Made by a program: the position numbers and the translations under genes. A stretch of DNA of 64,000 bases, from the NCBI RefSeq assembly GCF_033115175.1, contig NC_084836.1, positions 76,970,253 through 77,034,252 of the forward strand. Reading direction: 5' to 3'. Of the stretch, positions 22,429-33,690 are shown piece after piece. Every line of letters begins with the position of its first letter. Position 1 is the first letter of the stretch. This DNA is from Lepus europaeus. Taxonomy: Eukaryota; Chordata; Mammalia; Lagomorpha; Leporidae. Below the pieces are notes generated by a model. The model was not told the origin of the DNA, did no database searches, and worked only from the letters and a program-made list of their open reading frames with translations.

Positions 22429-22645
22429 GGGCAGCCACTGGCTTCCAGCTGAGCAGAAGTAGGGGGCGAGGACCTTGGAGGGTTTCCTCTTGGCATGACT
22501 TGTGCCTACAATCGATGAGACTCCTGGATTTTACAAGACAGGGTTTTTTTCCCTTTCTTTTAAAATAGAGATGATTTAATTCATGTGAAGTAATTAATGT
22601 AAATGCACAGATTTTACAATAGTAAATGGTTTACACCTCTTTAAT
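22429..22645. other. Unassigned sequence
   Basis: No feature recognised. Confidence 0.4.
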
Positions 22646-22774
22646 GCTTCAAAAAGTCCATGGGAAAAAATGGAAATAAAAAATACATTTATTTGGGGGC
22701 AAAAATCATTGAAATCTACTCATAGTTTTTTTTATAGATTTATTTATTTGAAAGGCAGAGTTACAGTTATAGAG

Positions 22775-22817
<43 letters not shown>

Positions 22818-23212
22818 CCATCCACTGGTTCACTCCCCAGATGTGCACAATGGCCAGAGCTGAACTGATCCGAAGCCAGGAACCAGGATCTTCTTTGGGT
22901 CTCCCACATGGGTGCAGGGATCCAAGCACTTGGGCCATCTTCTGCTGCTTTCCTAGGCCATAGCAGAGAGCTAGATCAGAAATGGAGCAGCCGGGACTAG
23001 AACCAGCACCTGTATGGGATGCAGGCACTGCAGGCGGCAGTTCTACCTACTATGCCACAGAGCTGTCCCCATAGTTTTTTTTAATAACACACATTTTTCC
23101 ATTAATATTTTGAATATCTTTCCTATGCATAGATTTTGAGATATTTTACACCAAAATAAATTTATCTTTTAATTCTGTTTTCTGAAAAACCTTCTGAAGT
23201 ACTCTCATACAT
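22646..23212 (+). mobile_element. MITE-like inverted-repeat element, copy 2, split by a SINE
   Basis: Left arm: TTCAAAAAGTCCATGGG, then a TGGAAATAAAAAATAC segment and AATCATTGAAATCTACTCATAG. After the SINE the right arm: CCTATGCATAGATTTTGAGA, CACCAAAATAAATTTATC, TTTTAATTCTG, then CTTCTGAAG. The arms are reverse complements of one another. Confidence 0.75.
22736..23069 (-). mobile_element. C-SINE inside MITE copy 2, with TSD
   Basis: TTATAGATTTATTTATTTGAA start, (AG)n 22783-22813, ending GAGCTGTCCC. CATAGTTTTTTTT precedes (about 22722) and recurs after (about 23070), a 13-bp TSD. Confidence 0.95.
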
Positions 23213-23289
23213 TGTTAATTGACACTGATAGCTTTGCTGATAGCTTTCTAATTAAAAACTATCAAAACACATGTTCTTTTAAGACATAA
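23213..23289. other. Short unassigned sequence
   Basis: AT-rich, nothing recognised. Confidence 0.3.
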
Positions 23290-23358
23290 ATATTATTTAT
23301 ATTTTATTTATTTTCATTTTGTTTGAAAGGCAGAGACAGAGAGCAAGACAGAAAGATA

Positions 23359-23412
<54 letters not shown>

Positions 23413-23682
23413 TATTTCCCTCTGCTGATTCACTCCCCGGATAACTGTAACAGAAAAGACTGGGCTGGGCCAGGCTGAAGTCAGGAGCCAGGAGCTCCAT
23501 CCTGGTCTCCACCGTAGGCAGCAGGGGCCTAAGTATTTGGGCCATCACTTGCTGAATCCTGGGATGTGCTTTAGCAGGATGCTGGATCAGAAGCAGAGGA
23601 GCCTGGACTTGAACCTGGTACTGCAATATGGGATGCAGGTGTCCTAGATAGCATGTTAACCACTTGCAAAACACCCACCCCT
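23290..23682 (-). mobile_element. Older-type C-SINE with long AG tract
   Basis: TTTTATTTATTTTCATTTTG, (AG)n 23360-23409, CAGGAGCCAGGAGCTCCATC, TTAGCAGGATGCTGGATCAG, ending ACCCACCCC. Followed by (CA)n at 23692-23715. Confidence 0.9.
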
Positions 23683-23691
23683 ATAGTTTTT

Positions 23692-23715
23692 ACACACACA
23701 CACACACACACACAC
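23692..23715. repeat. (CA)n microsatellite
   Basis: About 12 CA units directly beyond the SINE head. Confidence 0.95.
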
Positions 23716-24111
23716 CATAGTGTATAGACAGAGAGCGTGAGGCTGGAGGAATTGTGTTCCCACACAGAGAACACAGCTGCAGAGCCAGCACCCCCATCAA
23801 GAAGCAGGATGGACAACGCCCTGCTGGTGTCTGCCCCCAGTTGGGAAAGTGGCTGCTTTTGTCCTGGTGTCAACAGCACACATCAGCGTTTGCGCAGGTG
23901 CAGTCCTGCTGCATGTGTTGTGGGAGCTTGCGCTGTGTGCTCGCTTTTACGTGACCCCATTGGCTCAGAGCTTTTCTGGTTTAGAAATGCATTTACTGCC
24001 CCCAAGTCCCATTGGTGCGACCCAGTATTGCCTGATCTCTGCCCAAGGGGAAGGAAGAATGTTCTTAGAGTGAGCTATATTGAGGGGGCTACTGGGAGTG
24101 TGTTGGTTTCC
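23716..24111. other. Unassigned sequence
   Basis: No feature recognised. Confidence 0.4.
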
Positions 24112-24163
24112 TGTTTTTTTTTCTTAAAGATTTATTTATTTGGAAGTCAGAGTTAGTGAGACA

Positions 24164-24232
<69 letters not shown>

Positions 24233-24479
24233 ATCTTCCATCTGCTGGTTCAGAGAGAGACCTTCCACCTGCTGGTTCACTCCCCAGATGGCCACAATGG
24301 GCAATGGGCCAGGCCAAAGCCAGGAGCCAGGAGCCTCATCCTGGTCTCCCACTGCCTTTCCCACACCATTAGCCGGAAACTGGATCAGACATGGAGAAGT
24401 TGGGAGATGAACTGGTGCCCATATGGGCCGCTGGTATCACAGGTGATGGCTTAATCCACCATGCCACAATATCGGCCCC
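24112..24479 (-). mobile_element. C-SINE with internal 27-bp duplication
   Basis: AAAGATTTATTTATTTGGAAG, (AG)n 24163-24231, then CTTCCATCTGCTGGTTCA at 24235 and CTTCCACCTGCTGGTTCA at 24262. Ends CACAATATCGGCCCC. TTTCCTGT before and CTTCCTGT after may be a short TSD. Confidence 0.93.
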
Positions 24480-25348
24480 TGCTTCCTGTGGGAGTAGCCA
24501 GTGCTGCTGGGTGCAGGCCTGGAGAAGGTTGCTTTGCAGGCTTCCTGTTTGTTTTGCTCCGGTGTCAGAGTCACCATGACACCAGCGAATGTTCATCACA
24601 TACATCCCCCAGGTCTTCCTCAATGCGGGTCTCCAGACACTTCTGTTGCTATTAGGGGTTTGTTGGTTGTAAATCTAGAACAGCGATACAAACGAAAGCA
24701 ATGATGATGCACTTACCAAAACAGCAAGCCATGCAGTGAGCACACAGGATCCTATGCTAGCACTTGCCACACTTTACCTCATACACCCCTTCTGGGAGCT
24801 CTGAGAGCAGAGTTCTCTGTGTTGGTCAGGATGCATGGGTCTCTGTAACAAGCAGGCCCCTCCCTGCAGCATGGTACGGTGAGCATCAACTGTACACACA
24901 CAGCTCCATCTCACGCATTCAGCAGGAAGGGCTGGGATTCTGCTTTCTACAATGGGTGCTCGCCCAAGTTGTGGGGCTGGACTGTGATGATGGCTGTGTG
25001 GTTCTTCCCAACTTGTCCTAACAGCAGGTGCAAATATCAACCCTCCCCCCCAGCCCTGCCCACAACCTGCTTCAGTTTGGTTCGTTGCCCAGGATTGAAT
25101 GGGTATTTTTTGGAATTGGGGGCTTGGGTCTATGTTCTCATGCTTCCAACCCTGCCAGCCACTGCTCATGTGAGTGACATGGTCCAGAGACCAGCCAGTC
25201 ATTGTTGGAGCTGCTCATTGGCAGGGTGTGAGGTGGGCCCAGAGCAGCAGAAGCACCATGTTTATGGCTGTGGATACCTGGGCAGCACCAGTGGTTGTTG
25301 CTTTATGCCCCTGAGATTGGGGCTAGTTTGTTGCTCAGGAAAAGCACA
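24480..25348. other. Unassigned sequence
   Basis: No exon or repeat recognised. Confidence 0.4.
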
Positions 25349-25361
25349 CAGGAACGTTTGT

Positions 25362-25711
25362 TGTTATTTATTTACTTATTTGGTTTTTTATTCATTCATT
25401 TATTTATTTAAATGCAGAGTTACAGAGAAGCAGAGGCAGAGAGACAGAGAGAGGTCTTTCATCACTGGTTCACTCCCCAGATGGCCGCAACAGCTGGAGC
25501 CATGCCGATCCGAAGCCAGGAGCCAGGAGCGTCCTCTGGATCTCCCATGTGGGTGCAGAGGGTCAAGGACTTGGGCCATCTTTTACTGCTTTCCCAGGCC
25601 ATAGCAGAGAGTTGGAACGGAAGTGGAGCAGCTGGGACTTGAACCTTCACCCATATGCGATGCCAGCACTGCAGGGGGCGGCTTCACCTGCTACGCCACA
25701 GCGCCAGCCCC
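25362..25711 (-). mobile_element. C-SINE with TSD
   Basis: T/A-rich tail, CACTGGTTCACTCCCCAGATG, ending CCACAGCGCCAGCCCC. CAGGAACGTTTGT (25349-25361) and CAGGAACATTTGT (25711-25723) form the TSD. Confidence 0.96.
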
Positions 25712-25723
25712 AGGAACATTTGT

Positions 25724-27819
25724 GATATGTGGGGAAAAGTGAGCGAAGACATCCTGGCAGGATCCTTGGCATCCATAGCATCTGTCACCCCCTAGATTGC
25801 AGCCCCACGACCCCTGTCCTTAGTGCCAGGGTGGAGGGCAGGTACTCATATCTTGACCCCAAGCCTGCAAGGAAAGCAACACTAGTTTGGTGAATTACAG
25901 CCCTGCCACTGCCACCTGCATTGCACAGATGAATGGACTGAGGATCAGGTGAGCCACATCCTTAACGCCTGCAGCATTGCATAGCAGAACACGGCAGGCT
26001 TAGGGCTTGCTTTGTGTCTTATGTGACCCCAGATGCAAGCAGTTTCTCATGATGCCTCTACCTCCCACTGTCCAGTTGTTTCTCCTCTCTGTTCCCCACC
26101 ACCACGTGCAAAGCCAGACATCAATTCCATGCACAGCTACGTGACTGCAAAGGAGATCAGGAGCTGCTGAAACTTGGGATAAACCTCTGGACTCCCCCGG
26201 ACCTGCCTCCATGGTGTGGTCAGCAGGGGTGGCACTGGTGTCAAGCTCATGTCATGTGTGGCAACTCAGAATGCTCTCTTAAAAGAACCTGAGGTTTGTC
26301 ACCAGGATCTAATCAAACTTAGATGGCTGGAGACGTGCAACTGGCAGAAGGTGGTGAGGGTGGGGGCAGAGGCTGGTGGGATGGGCTGGGGACACGGTCA
26401 ATCTGGTAAATGTCAGGGTGGGATTCAGTCTAGGGGTAGAGTGAGGTATGCTCAGGCCCTTTGCGGATCCTATATTCACCTTTGAAGCGTGTAAGGGACT
26501 CAATCTCTCTCTGCACCTCTGGGTCCCCGTTTTCCCCCACCTAAACCCTAGCCCTTTCTCTTCAGGGACAAAGGATGATGTGGAATGAAAACTCTCACTG
26601 TTACTGCACTTTATTCTCACAGTGTAAACCAATGCAATAAAATGCAACTCAGCGCAACTATGAGACGGAGATAATATGGAAAATAAGCAAACCAGGCTCG
26701 TAAGTGCAATGGATTAATAATTGATGTGCTTAATAAACCTCCAGCTGCCTCTCGTGTGGAACTCCAAACGTCCCATAAAATGGATGAATGGTTTTTACCA
26801 CCAAAGCGTGGTTATTGGATTATATTCACAATACGTTTCCACATGTCCGTGGGCACATCTCATAAAGCAGCAGAGAGTAAAAACTCGGCACAGATAGGAA
26901 GAGGTGCATGAACTCCAGGAGGCTTTCATCCGAAGTGCCTACAGGAATCTGGAGCAGCCTCTGTAGGCTCTGTCTCTGGCTCATTTGCCAGACAGCGGCC
27001 CCAGGAAGGAGTGGCAGAGTCGAGGAAGATCTGAAACGATTTCCTAACGGTTGCCATGAACTGTGACTTTATGAAACTCAGGCTGCCTCTCAGAGTTCCA
27101 TCTTCTGCAGGCCAGTTTACAATGGGAGATGTCATTATTGCATGATTTCCTCTTTTGGAAATGCAGCTGGCACTTCCTGGATTGAGGTGCTGTGCTGTCA
27201 CTTTGCGGTGATCTGAGATGGCACTCAGGTGGGAGACCCTGAGCAGGCGGATGGAGGGAGGGGCGTGTTCAGAAGCTGAACACGGTGTGGCTGGTGAGAC
27301 AGAAGGGCCCCTGGGTGCAGTAGTGGCACAGAAAATGACAGCCAGTGTAGAGGACTTTGGAAAACCAGGAATGAATGACTGCGTGGAGAGAGGGGGTGGT
27401 GGTGTTGGTGATGGCAAAGTGACCAATGGACCAGAATCTGATGGACATCATGGGCTTCCCCAGGGATAAGAATATGCTGGAGAAACAAGTTCAAGGGGTG
27501 TCGAAGGTGGGAGAAAACTCTAGAAACCTGGAGCCAGGTGCAGGGTTTTTCAATACAGTCCTCAATCACTCTCTGCAGAGGATAGTTCTAGACCCTTCCT
27601 CCCCACATCACAATGCCAGCCCCCAGGCACTAAAGTTCCTTAGGCAAAATTTGCTTATAACCCATGGACATCCTCCTGTGCACTTCAACTCATGTCTCCA
27701 TCACTGTAACACCTGATACAAGGCAACTGTCACCTAGTTGCTATGTTGGGTTGCTTAGGGAATGGTGACAGCCAAAATGTCTGCATGTGCTCTGTACATA
27801 TTATTTTTTAAAGTGTGTT
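25724..27819. other. Unassigned 2-kb sequence
   Basis: No SINE, L1 or exon recognised. Both strands have open frames of 100-166 codons around 26.3-27.6 kb, but I see no family motif, so they are not called. Confidence 0.4.
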
Positions 27820-28157
27820 GGGGCTGGCTCTGTGGTGTAGCAGGTAAAGCCACTGCCTACAGTGCTGGCATCTCATATGGGGACCAGTTCAAGTCCTGGC
27901 TGCTCCACTTCCAATCCAGCTCTCTGCTATGGCCCAGGAAAGCAGTAGAAGATGGCCTAAATCCTTGGGCCCCTGCACCCATAAGGGAGACCTGGAGGAA
28001 GCTCTTGGCTCCTGGCTTCGGATTGGCGAAGCTCCAACTGTTGCAGCCATTTGGGGAGTGAACCAGCAGATGGAAGACCTCTCTCTTTCTCTTTCTCTCT
28101 GCTTCTCCTTCTCTCTCTAACTCTGAATTTCAAATAAATAAGTAAATATTTAAAACA
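27820..28157 (+). mobile_element. C-SINE, full length
   Basis: GGGGCTGGCTCTGTGGTGTAG head, GTTCAAGTCCTGGCTGC B-box region, TTTGGGGAGTGAACCAGC, tail CAAATAAATAAGTAAAT. Confidence 0.96.
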
Positions 28158-28251
28158 AGTGTCTTCAAGTCACAGTTGGTTGAATATGCAGATTCATTAT
28201 CCACCAATGTGAACAGTTGCTATAAGCATGTTTTACTGAATTAAAAACTTC

Positions 28252-28550
28252 AAGGGCAGACATTTTATGCAGTGGATGTTTGCATTTCATATCAGAGTGC
28301 TAGGCTGGAGTCCTGGCTACTCTGCTTCCAATCTGGCTTCCTGCTAATGCAACAGGTGATGGTTCTGTTTGGCTCCTGTCACCCATGGTGGAGACCCACG
28401 TTGAGCTCTGGGCTTCTGCCTTCAGACTGGTGCAGTCCCAGCTGTTGTGGGTACTTGGGGAGTAAACTAGTGGATGGGAGCCCCTTCTCTCTTGCTGTCT
28501 GTTTGTCTCTTTCTCTCTGCCTTTCAAATAAAGTGAAAATTTAAAAAAGG
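28252..28550 (+). mobile_element. Old C-SINE
   Basis: GCAGACATTTTATGCAGTGG head, GGCTTCCTGCTAATGCAAC, CACCCATGGTGGAGACC, tail TTTCAAATAAAGTG. Confidence 0.82.
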
Positions 28551-28609
28551 AATGCGTATCCCTTTAAAAAACAAATTTTATAAAATTTACCATCATTTAG
28601 AATACTCTT

Positions 28610-28925
28610 TTTTTTTTTTAAACTTTTTTGACAGTCAGAGTGGACAGTGAGAGAGAGAGAGAAAGGTCTTCCTTTTGCCGTTGGTTCACCCTCCAATGGC
28701 CGCCACGCTGATCCGAAGCCAGGAGCCAGGTGCTTCTTCTGGTCTCCCATGCAGGTGCAGGGCCCAAGGACTTGGGCCATCTTCCACTGCACTCCTGGGC
28801 CATAGCAGACGGCTGGCCTGGAAGAGGGGCAACCGGGACAGAATCCGGCGCCCCGACTGGGACTAGAACCCGGTGTGCCGGTGCCGCAGGCAGAGGATTA
28901 GCCTATTGAGCTGCGGCGCCGGCCA
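28610..28925 (-). mobile_element. CSINE2, insertion in a stacked cluster
   Basis: GACAGTCAGAGTGGACAGTG through GCGGCGCCGGCC. TSD AGAATACTCTT at 28599-28609 and 28926-28936. Confidence 0.96.
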
Positions 28926-28936
28926 AGAATACTCTT

Positions 28937-29254
28937 CTTAAAAACTTTTATTTATCTGAGAGGCAGAGTTACAGAGAGATGGAGAGACAGAGAAAGGTCT
29001 TCCATCCACTGGTTCACTCCCCAAATGGCCACAACAGCTGGAGCTGAGCTGATCCAAAGCCAGAAGCCAGGAGCTTCTTCTGAGTCTCCCACATGGGTGC
29101 AGGGGCCCAAACACTTGGGCCATCTTCTACTGCTTTCTCAGGCCATTAGCAGAGAGCTGGCTCAGAAGTGGAGCAGCCAGGACATGAACTGGCACCCATA
29201 TAGATGTCGGTGCCACAGGTGGCAGCGTAACCCTCTACGCCACAGTACTGGTCA
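28937..29254 (-). mobile_element. C-SINE, insertion in the same stacked cluster
   Basis: TTTTATTTATCTGAGAGGCAG through CCACAGTACTGGTC. Its flanks AGAATACTCTT (28926) and AGGATACTCTT (29258) are the same target as the neighbouring CSINE2. Confidence 0.95.
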
Positions 29255-29280
29255 GAAAGGATACTCTTATCGACCTTTTT

Positions 29281-29613
29281 TTTTTTTTTTTTTTTGACAG
29301 GCAGAGTGGGTAGTGAGAGAGAGAGACAGAGCGAAAGGTCTTCCTTTTTTGCCATTGGTTCACCCTCCAATGGCCGCTGTGGCCGGCGCATCTCGCTGAT
29401 CTGAAGCCAGGAGCCAGGTGCTTCTCCTGGTCTCCCATGCGGGTGCAGGGCTCAAGGACTTGGGCCATCCTCCACCGCCTTCCCGGGCCATAGCAGAGAG
29501 CTGGCCTGGAAGAGGGGCAACCGGGATAGAATCCGGCGCCCCAACCGGGACTAGAACCCGGTGTGCCGGTGCTGCAAGGCGGAGGATTAGCCTGTTAAGC
29601 CACGGCGCCGGCC
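29281..29613 (-). mobile_element. CSINE2, third member of the stacked cluster
   Basis: GACAGGCAGAGTGGGTAGTG through ACGGCGCCGGCC. Perfect 15-bp TSD CTTATCGACCTTTTT at 29266-29280 and 29614-29628, overlapping the previous TSD by 3 bp. Confidence 0.97.
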
Positions 29614-29647
29614 CTTATCGACCTTTTTAAACAAGAATCTTTCTTGA

Positions 29648-30008
29648 TAGAGGTGTTTGGGAGCGGTGGTTAAGGTTCCACTTGTAATGCCTGTGTCTCA
29701 GTTTGGAGCGCCTGGGTTCAAGGACTGGCTCTGCTCCTGGGCCCTGTCCCCTGCTAATGTGTATCCTGGGAGGCAGCAGTGATGGCCCAAGTAAGCTGGG
29801 TCTCTGCCACCCACGTGGGAGACCTGTATTCTGACCCTGGCTCCTGACTTCGGCCTGAACCAGCCCTGGCCTTCGTGGGCAACTAGGATGTGAACCAATG
29901 GGAGTGTTTCCTTCTCTCTGTCTCTCTCTCTGTCTGTCTCTCTCTCTCTCATACCTACCCCACTCCCTTACTCTCTGTGTCTTTAAGATATACAAAAATG
30001 TTTTAAAA
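29648..30008 (+). mobile_element. Old C-SINE
   Basis: GGGAGCGGTGGTTAAGGTTCC head, CCTGCTAATGTGTATCCTGG, CACCCACGTGGGAGACCTG, long TCTC tract. Tail diverged. Confidence 0.8.
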
Positions 30009-30339
30009 TAATCTTTCAAGGTTGTAGTCCAAAAGAGGAAAATTAAATGCAGCACTTAACAAAGGAATTACAGGAGGCAGTAATAAAAGCATAACACAAC
30101 GTGCAATTGTTGCTGCAACGGATATGAGTTGTATTATAAAAACAAAGGAGAGCAAACAGCAATTCTGTAATTAAAGTCGAGAAGCAAAGCACAGAAGGGC
30201 ATTTCTCAGTGTGACAGAGGGCGTCTGTGGAAAACCTAGAGTTCACATGGTATTTAACAGCGAAAGGCTTCTCTCTAAGGTTAGGCACCCGGATGGAGAT
30301 TCTCTCTCAGACCTTGTTCTTATACCATTGCTGTGGAAG
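30009..30339. other. Unassigned AT-rich sequence
   Basis: May be older L1; not resolvable by eye. Confidence 0.3.
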
Positions 30340-30649
30340 GTTCTAGGCAGTGCAATCAGGGAAGGAAAAACAATGCAGATTAAAAATAGAAAAAGACATA
30401 TAGGGCATCCAGAGCGGAAAAGAAGCAAAACTATCATTGTTCTTTGAATCATCACACAATCTTGAGTATAGAAACTCCTGAAGAATCCACACACATTCAA
30501 AAACCTGCTGGACCTGATACATGACATTAACACATTTGCAGGGTACAAGATAACTACATGTATCTCAGATGTGGGTTTATAGTCATCTACAATTCAACAG
30601 GAAATTGTAAACAACTCCAATCACAATAGCAGCAAAAGAACAAACTATC

Positions 30650-30962
30650 GGACGCTGGCATCTCATATGGGTGCTGGTTCAAGTCCCGGCTGCTCCACTT
30701 CCAATCCAGCTCCCTGCTGATGGCCTGGAAAAAGCAGCAGAAGATGGCCTGAGTGCTTGATCCCCTGCCTCCCATGTAGGAGACCCAGGTGAAGCTTCTT
30801 GCTCCTGACTTTGGCCTGGCCCAGAGCTGGCCATTGTGACCATTGGGGGAGTGAACCAGAAGATGGAAGATCTCTCTCTTTCTCTGTCTCACTCCACCCC
30901 ACCCCTTAACTCTGACTTTCAAACAAACAAACAAATAAATAAATAAATCTTTTTTTTTTTAA
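30650..30962 (+). mobile_element. C-SINE, 5'-truncated
   Basis: Begins within the tRNA-like head (GACGCTGGCATCTCATATGG), then a complete body. Tail of AAAC/AAAT repeats. Confidence 0.94.
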
Positions 30963-31078
30963 AGCAAAGTATGTAAACCAGATTTGTACACTGGAAACTC
31001 TAAAACATTGCTATGAAAAATGTTCAAAGCTCTAAACAAGTGACAATATGCTCCATGTCCTTGGACAGGGAGACCAAT

Positions 31079-31287
31079 TTTTTATTTTTTTACTTTTATT
31101 TAATGAATATAAATTTCCAAAGTACAGCTTATGGATTACAATGGCTCCCCCCCCCCCATAACTTCCCTCCCACCCACAACCCTCCCCTCTCCAGCTCCCT
31201 CTCCCCTTCTATTCACATCAAGATTCATTTTCAATTCTCTTTATATACAGAAGATCAATTTAGTATATATTAAGTAAAAATTTTAAC
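31079..31287 (-). mobile_element. Young L1 3' end, 5'-truncated
   Basis: In reverse complement it ends in ATATTCATTAAATAAAAGT and an A tail. Upstream are a polypurine G-rich segment (the C8-9 run near 31148) and the stretch matching TATACAGAAGATCAATTTAG on +. This is the common rabbit L1 3'UTR. Confidence 0.7.
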
Positions 31288-31301
31288 ATGGAAGTTCTCT
31301 T

Positions 31302-31639
31302 GGCCGGCGCCGCGGCTCACTAGGCTAATCCTCCACCTGCAGTGCCGGAACTCTGGGTTCTAGTCCCGGTTGGGGCACTGGTTCTGTCTTAGTTGTTCCT
31401 CTTCCAGTCCAGCTCTCTGCTGTGGCTCAGGAAGGCAGTGGAGGATGGTTCAAGTGCTTGGGCCCTGGCATCCGCATGGGAGAACAGGAGGAAGCACCTG
31501 GCTCCTGGCTTCGGATCGGTGCAGTGTGCTGGCCGTAGCAGCCATTTGGGGGGTGAACCAATGGAAGGAAGACTTTTCTCTCTGTCTCTCTCTCTCACTG
31601 TCTAACTCTGCCTGTCCAAAAAAAAAAAAAAAAAAAAAG
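31302..31639 (+). mobile_element. CSINE2 with perfect 12-bp TSD
   Basis: GGCCGGCGCCGCGGCTCAC head, GGTTCTAGTCCCGG B box, ends CTGCCTGTCC(A)n. ATGGAAGTTCTC at 31288-31299 and 31640-31651. Confidence 0.97.
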
Positions 31640-31774
31640 ATGGAAGTTCTCATCAATTGCATGAATTCAACATAACTGTATAATTGTTATCAATTGCTTT
31701 TGATGAAACTGACCAGGTTTTTTACCAAAATGCATGTGGAAATGCAAAGGACCCAATGCAGCCATTTTTTCTTT

Positions 31775-32172
31775 AAGAGCTTTATCAGGTGGCTGTCCTG
31801 CCTGTCCTTGTAGCTATGCTGACTGTTTGCTCCCTCACGTCATCGGGGGGGGGGTGAGGGGTGGTCCTCCCCTCTGTGTCTCCAGCACAATGCCCATCCA
31901 CTTTGTGGAAGGAAGAAAGGGGGAAAATGAAAGCTGTCGTGATGCTAATCCACCAGTACGCCTGCTGAAGTGGCCTCAGTTGCCATGGCGGCCAGAGTTG
32001 TTCTGAAGTTTCCCATTTCAAAGTTGACTGAGTCACAATGAGATGCATCCTGGGCAGTGGGCAGAGAGCAGCCAGTTGCAGCTCAGGTATCTTCTGTACG
32101 ACTTTGCTGCATCACACATGACTGTTGTGTTGCTTTCCTGAATGAGATGAACGTGTTGTGAAGCAAATAAAA
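31775..32172 (+). other. Unidentified 0.4-kb insert in L1 with A-rich end
   Basis: Non-L1 sequence separates the L1 ORF2 blocks ending AGGACCCAATGCAGCC and restarting at CCAAAAACTTACTATAAA. It ends in AATAAAAAAAATC, so it may be a truncated retrocopy of an unknown RNA. It contains a 9-G run near 31845. Confidence 0.45.
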
Positions 32173-33082
32173 AAAATCAAGTCATGAGGTTTCTCAATCT
32201 CCAAAAACTTACTATAAAATTAAATTAATCAAGACAATAGAAAGCTGGCACAGGACAGATGTACAGATCAGGGGGCTGGGATGGAGAATCCTGAAATAAA
32301 TTCTCATCTCCATGGTCAGTGAATTCTTGACTCACAAACCCAGGAATTTTAGGGTGGGAATAGCAATCTGTTCAACAAACTAGGTTGGGAAAATTGGAAA
32401 TCCACATATCATTTAGAAAATGAATTTAGACCCTACACCACACCTCAGGTAAAAACTAGAAATGTGTCACAAACAAAACAAACAAACAAACAAAAAACAC
32501 CCTGGAGTTTAAAACTAGGAAACTTTTAGAAGAAAATATAGGAAAAAAATTTAAAAATCTCCATGACATTTTGCTTAGCAAGAGGTTTTTATTTGTGATG
32601 CCATAGACAGACCCCTGGGTAAAAGCTGGGTGGATTTGACTTCTGTAAGATTCAAAGCTACTCTATTTCAAAAAGACACTACTGAGAAAATGAGAAGATG
32701 GGATCGCACTGTCCTTTTGGAAATCACATAAAGGATTTTATATCCTATTATACAGCAAGAACTCTTGCAATTCATTTCTAAGGGGACAAACAACCTCTCC
32801 CACCCCGAAAACATGAGAAAAGTCACACTTTAGGACCTACCTACTGTATGGGGGCATTGACATGAAATTCTCAGAGAAGGCCGAAGAGCCATTCCCCGGA
32901 GGGAGCTGCGAGGGGGGATTACCCGCGGATGGTCACGAGAATCCCTTTCATGGCACTGGAAATGTCCTAAAAAATGGGATTGGGGTGTCGATTGTACAGC
33001 TCTGAAAATTTGCTCAAAGTCATTGAGCTACTCCACTTTAACTAAGGATGAATCCTACCGTGTATAATTGTAACTCAGGAAA

Positions 33083-33250
33083 TGTTGCAATTAAGACAAA
33101 ATGTTCCTGGTAAAAGGTATCTGTCGTCTATACAGCGGACAGTATCAGTCCTCAAATATAAATATCTACACAGCCCTGGGAATAAGACACTCAGCACAAT
33201 CAAAACACCTGTGGAGGACTCCAGCCGGCCAAGCAGGGGAGAGGCCACAG
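33083..33250. other. Unassigned sequence
   Basis: No feature recognised. Confidence 0.3.
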
Positions 33251-33271
33251 CTGAGAGAAGCAGTGGCTCTG

Positions 33272-33690
33272 CACCCTCGCGGCTGTCAGCAGCCCAGAGA
33301 GACACACAGCAGTGAATGAGAACGAACGCTGGAGACTCAGTCTGGGAACCCAGTGCCTGGTGCACTCCTGGGAGGATGATGGGTGTTTACAGACCAAGGG
33401 AGCAGGTGTGCGCGCGCACACACATACACTCACACACATGCAAATACACAGACACAAACCCACATAGACACACGTGCAAATAGACATGCATATACACACA
33501 GACACACACATGCAGATACACAGACACGTAAACACACAGAGACACGCATGCAAATACAGACACCCTCGCAGCTGTCAGAGCGTCACAGTAGCCTGAGGAA
33601 ACACACAGTAGTGAATGAGAACTGACGCTGGACACCCAGTTTTCAGATTGGGAGGATGATGGATGATTACAGACCTGGGGAGCACATGCA
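33272..33690 (+). repeat. Tandem duplication of a 280-290 bp unit with CA array
   Basis: CACCCTCGCGGCTGTCAG at 33272 recurs as CACCCTCGCAGCTGTCAG at 33561, and GTGAATGAGAAC at 33314 recurs at 33611. GGGAGGATGATGG at 33370 recurs at 33650. Each copy is followed by a CA-rich array. Confidence 0.85.

Larger units (their letters stand above)
30340..33082 (+). mobile_element. Old L1: ORF2 C-terminal half and 3'UTR, interrupted
   Basis: Sense-strand segments in correct order: TTTGCAGGGTACAAGATAAC, AACTCTAAAACATTGCTATG, CATGTGGAAATGCAAAGGACC, CTTACTATAAAATTAAATTA, AAGACAATAGAAAGCTGGCAC, ATTCAAAGCTACTCTATTTC, then a 3'UTR with GATTGTACAGCTCTGAAAAT. All frames are broken. Interruptions are at 30650 (SINE), 31079 (L1 tail), 31302 (CSINE2) and about 31775-32170 (unknown insert). 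Confidence 0.8.
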
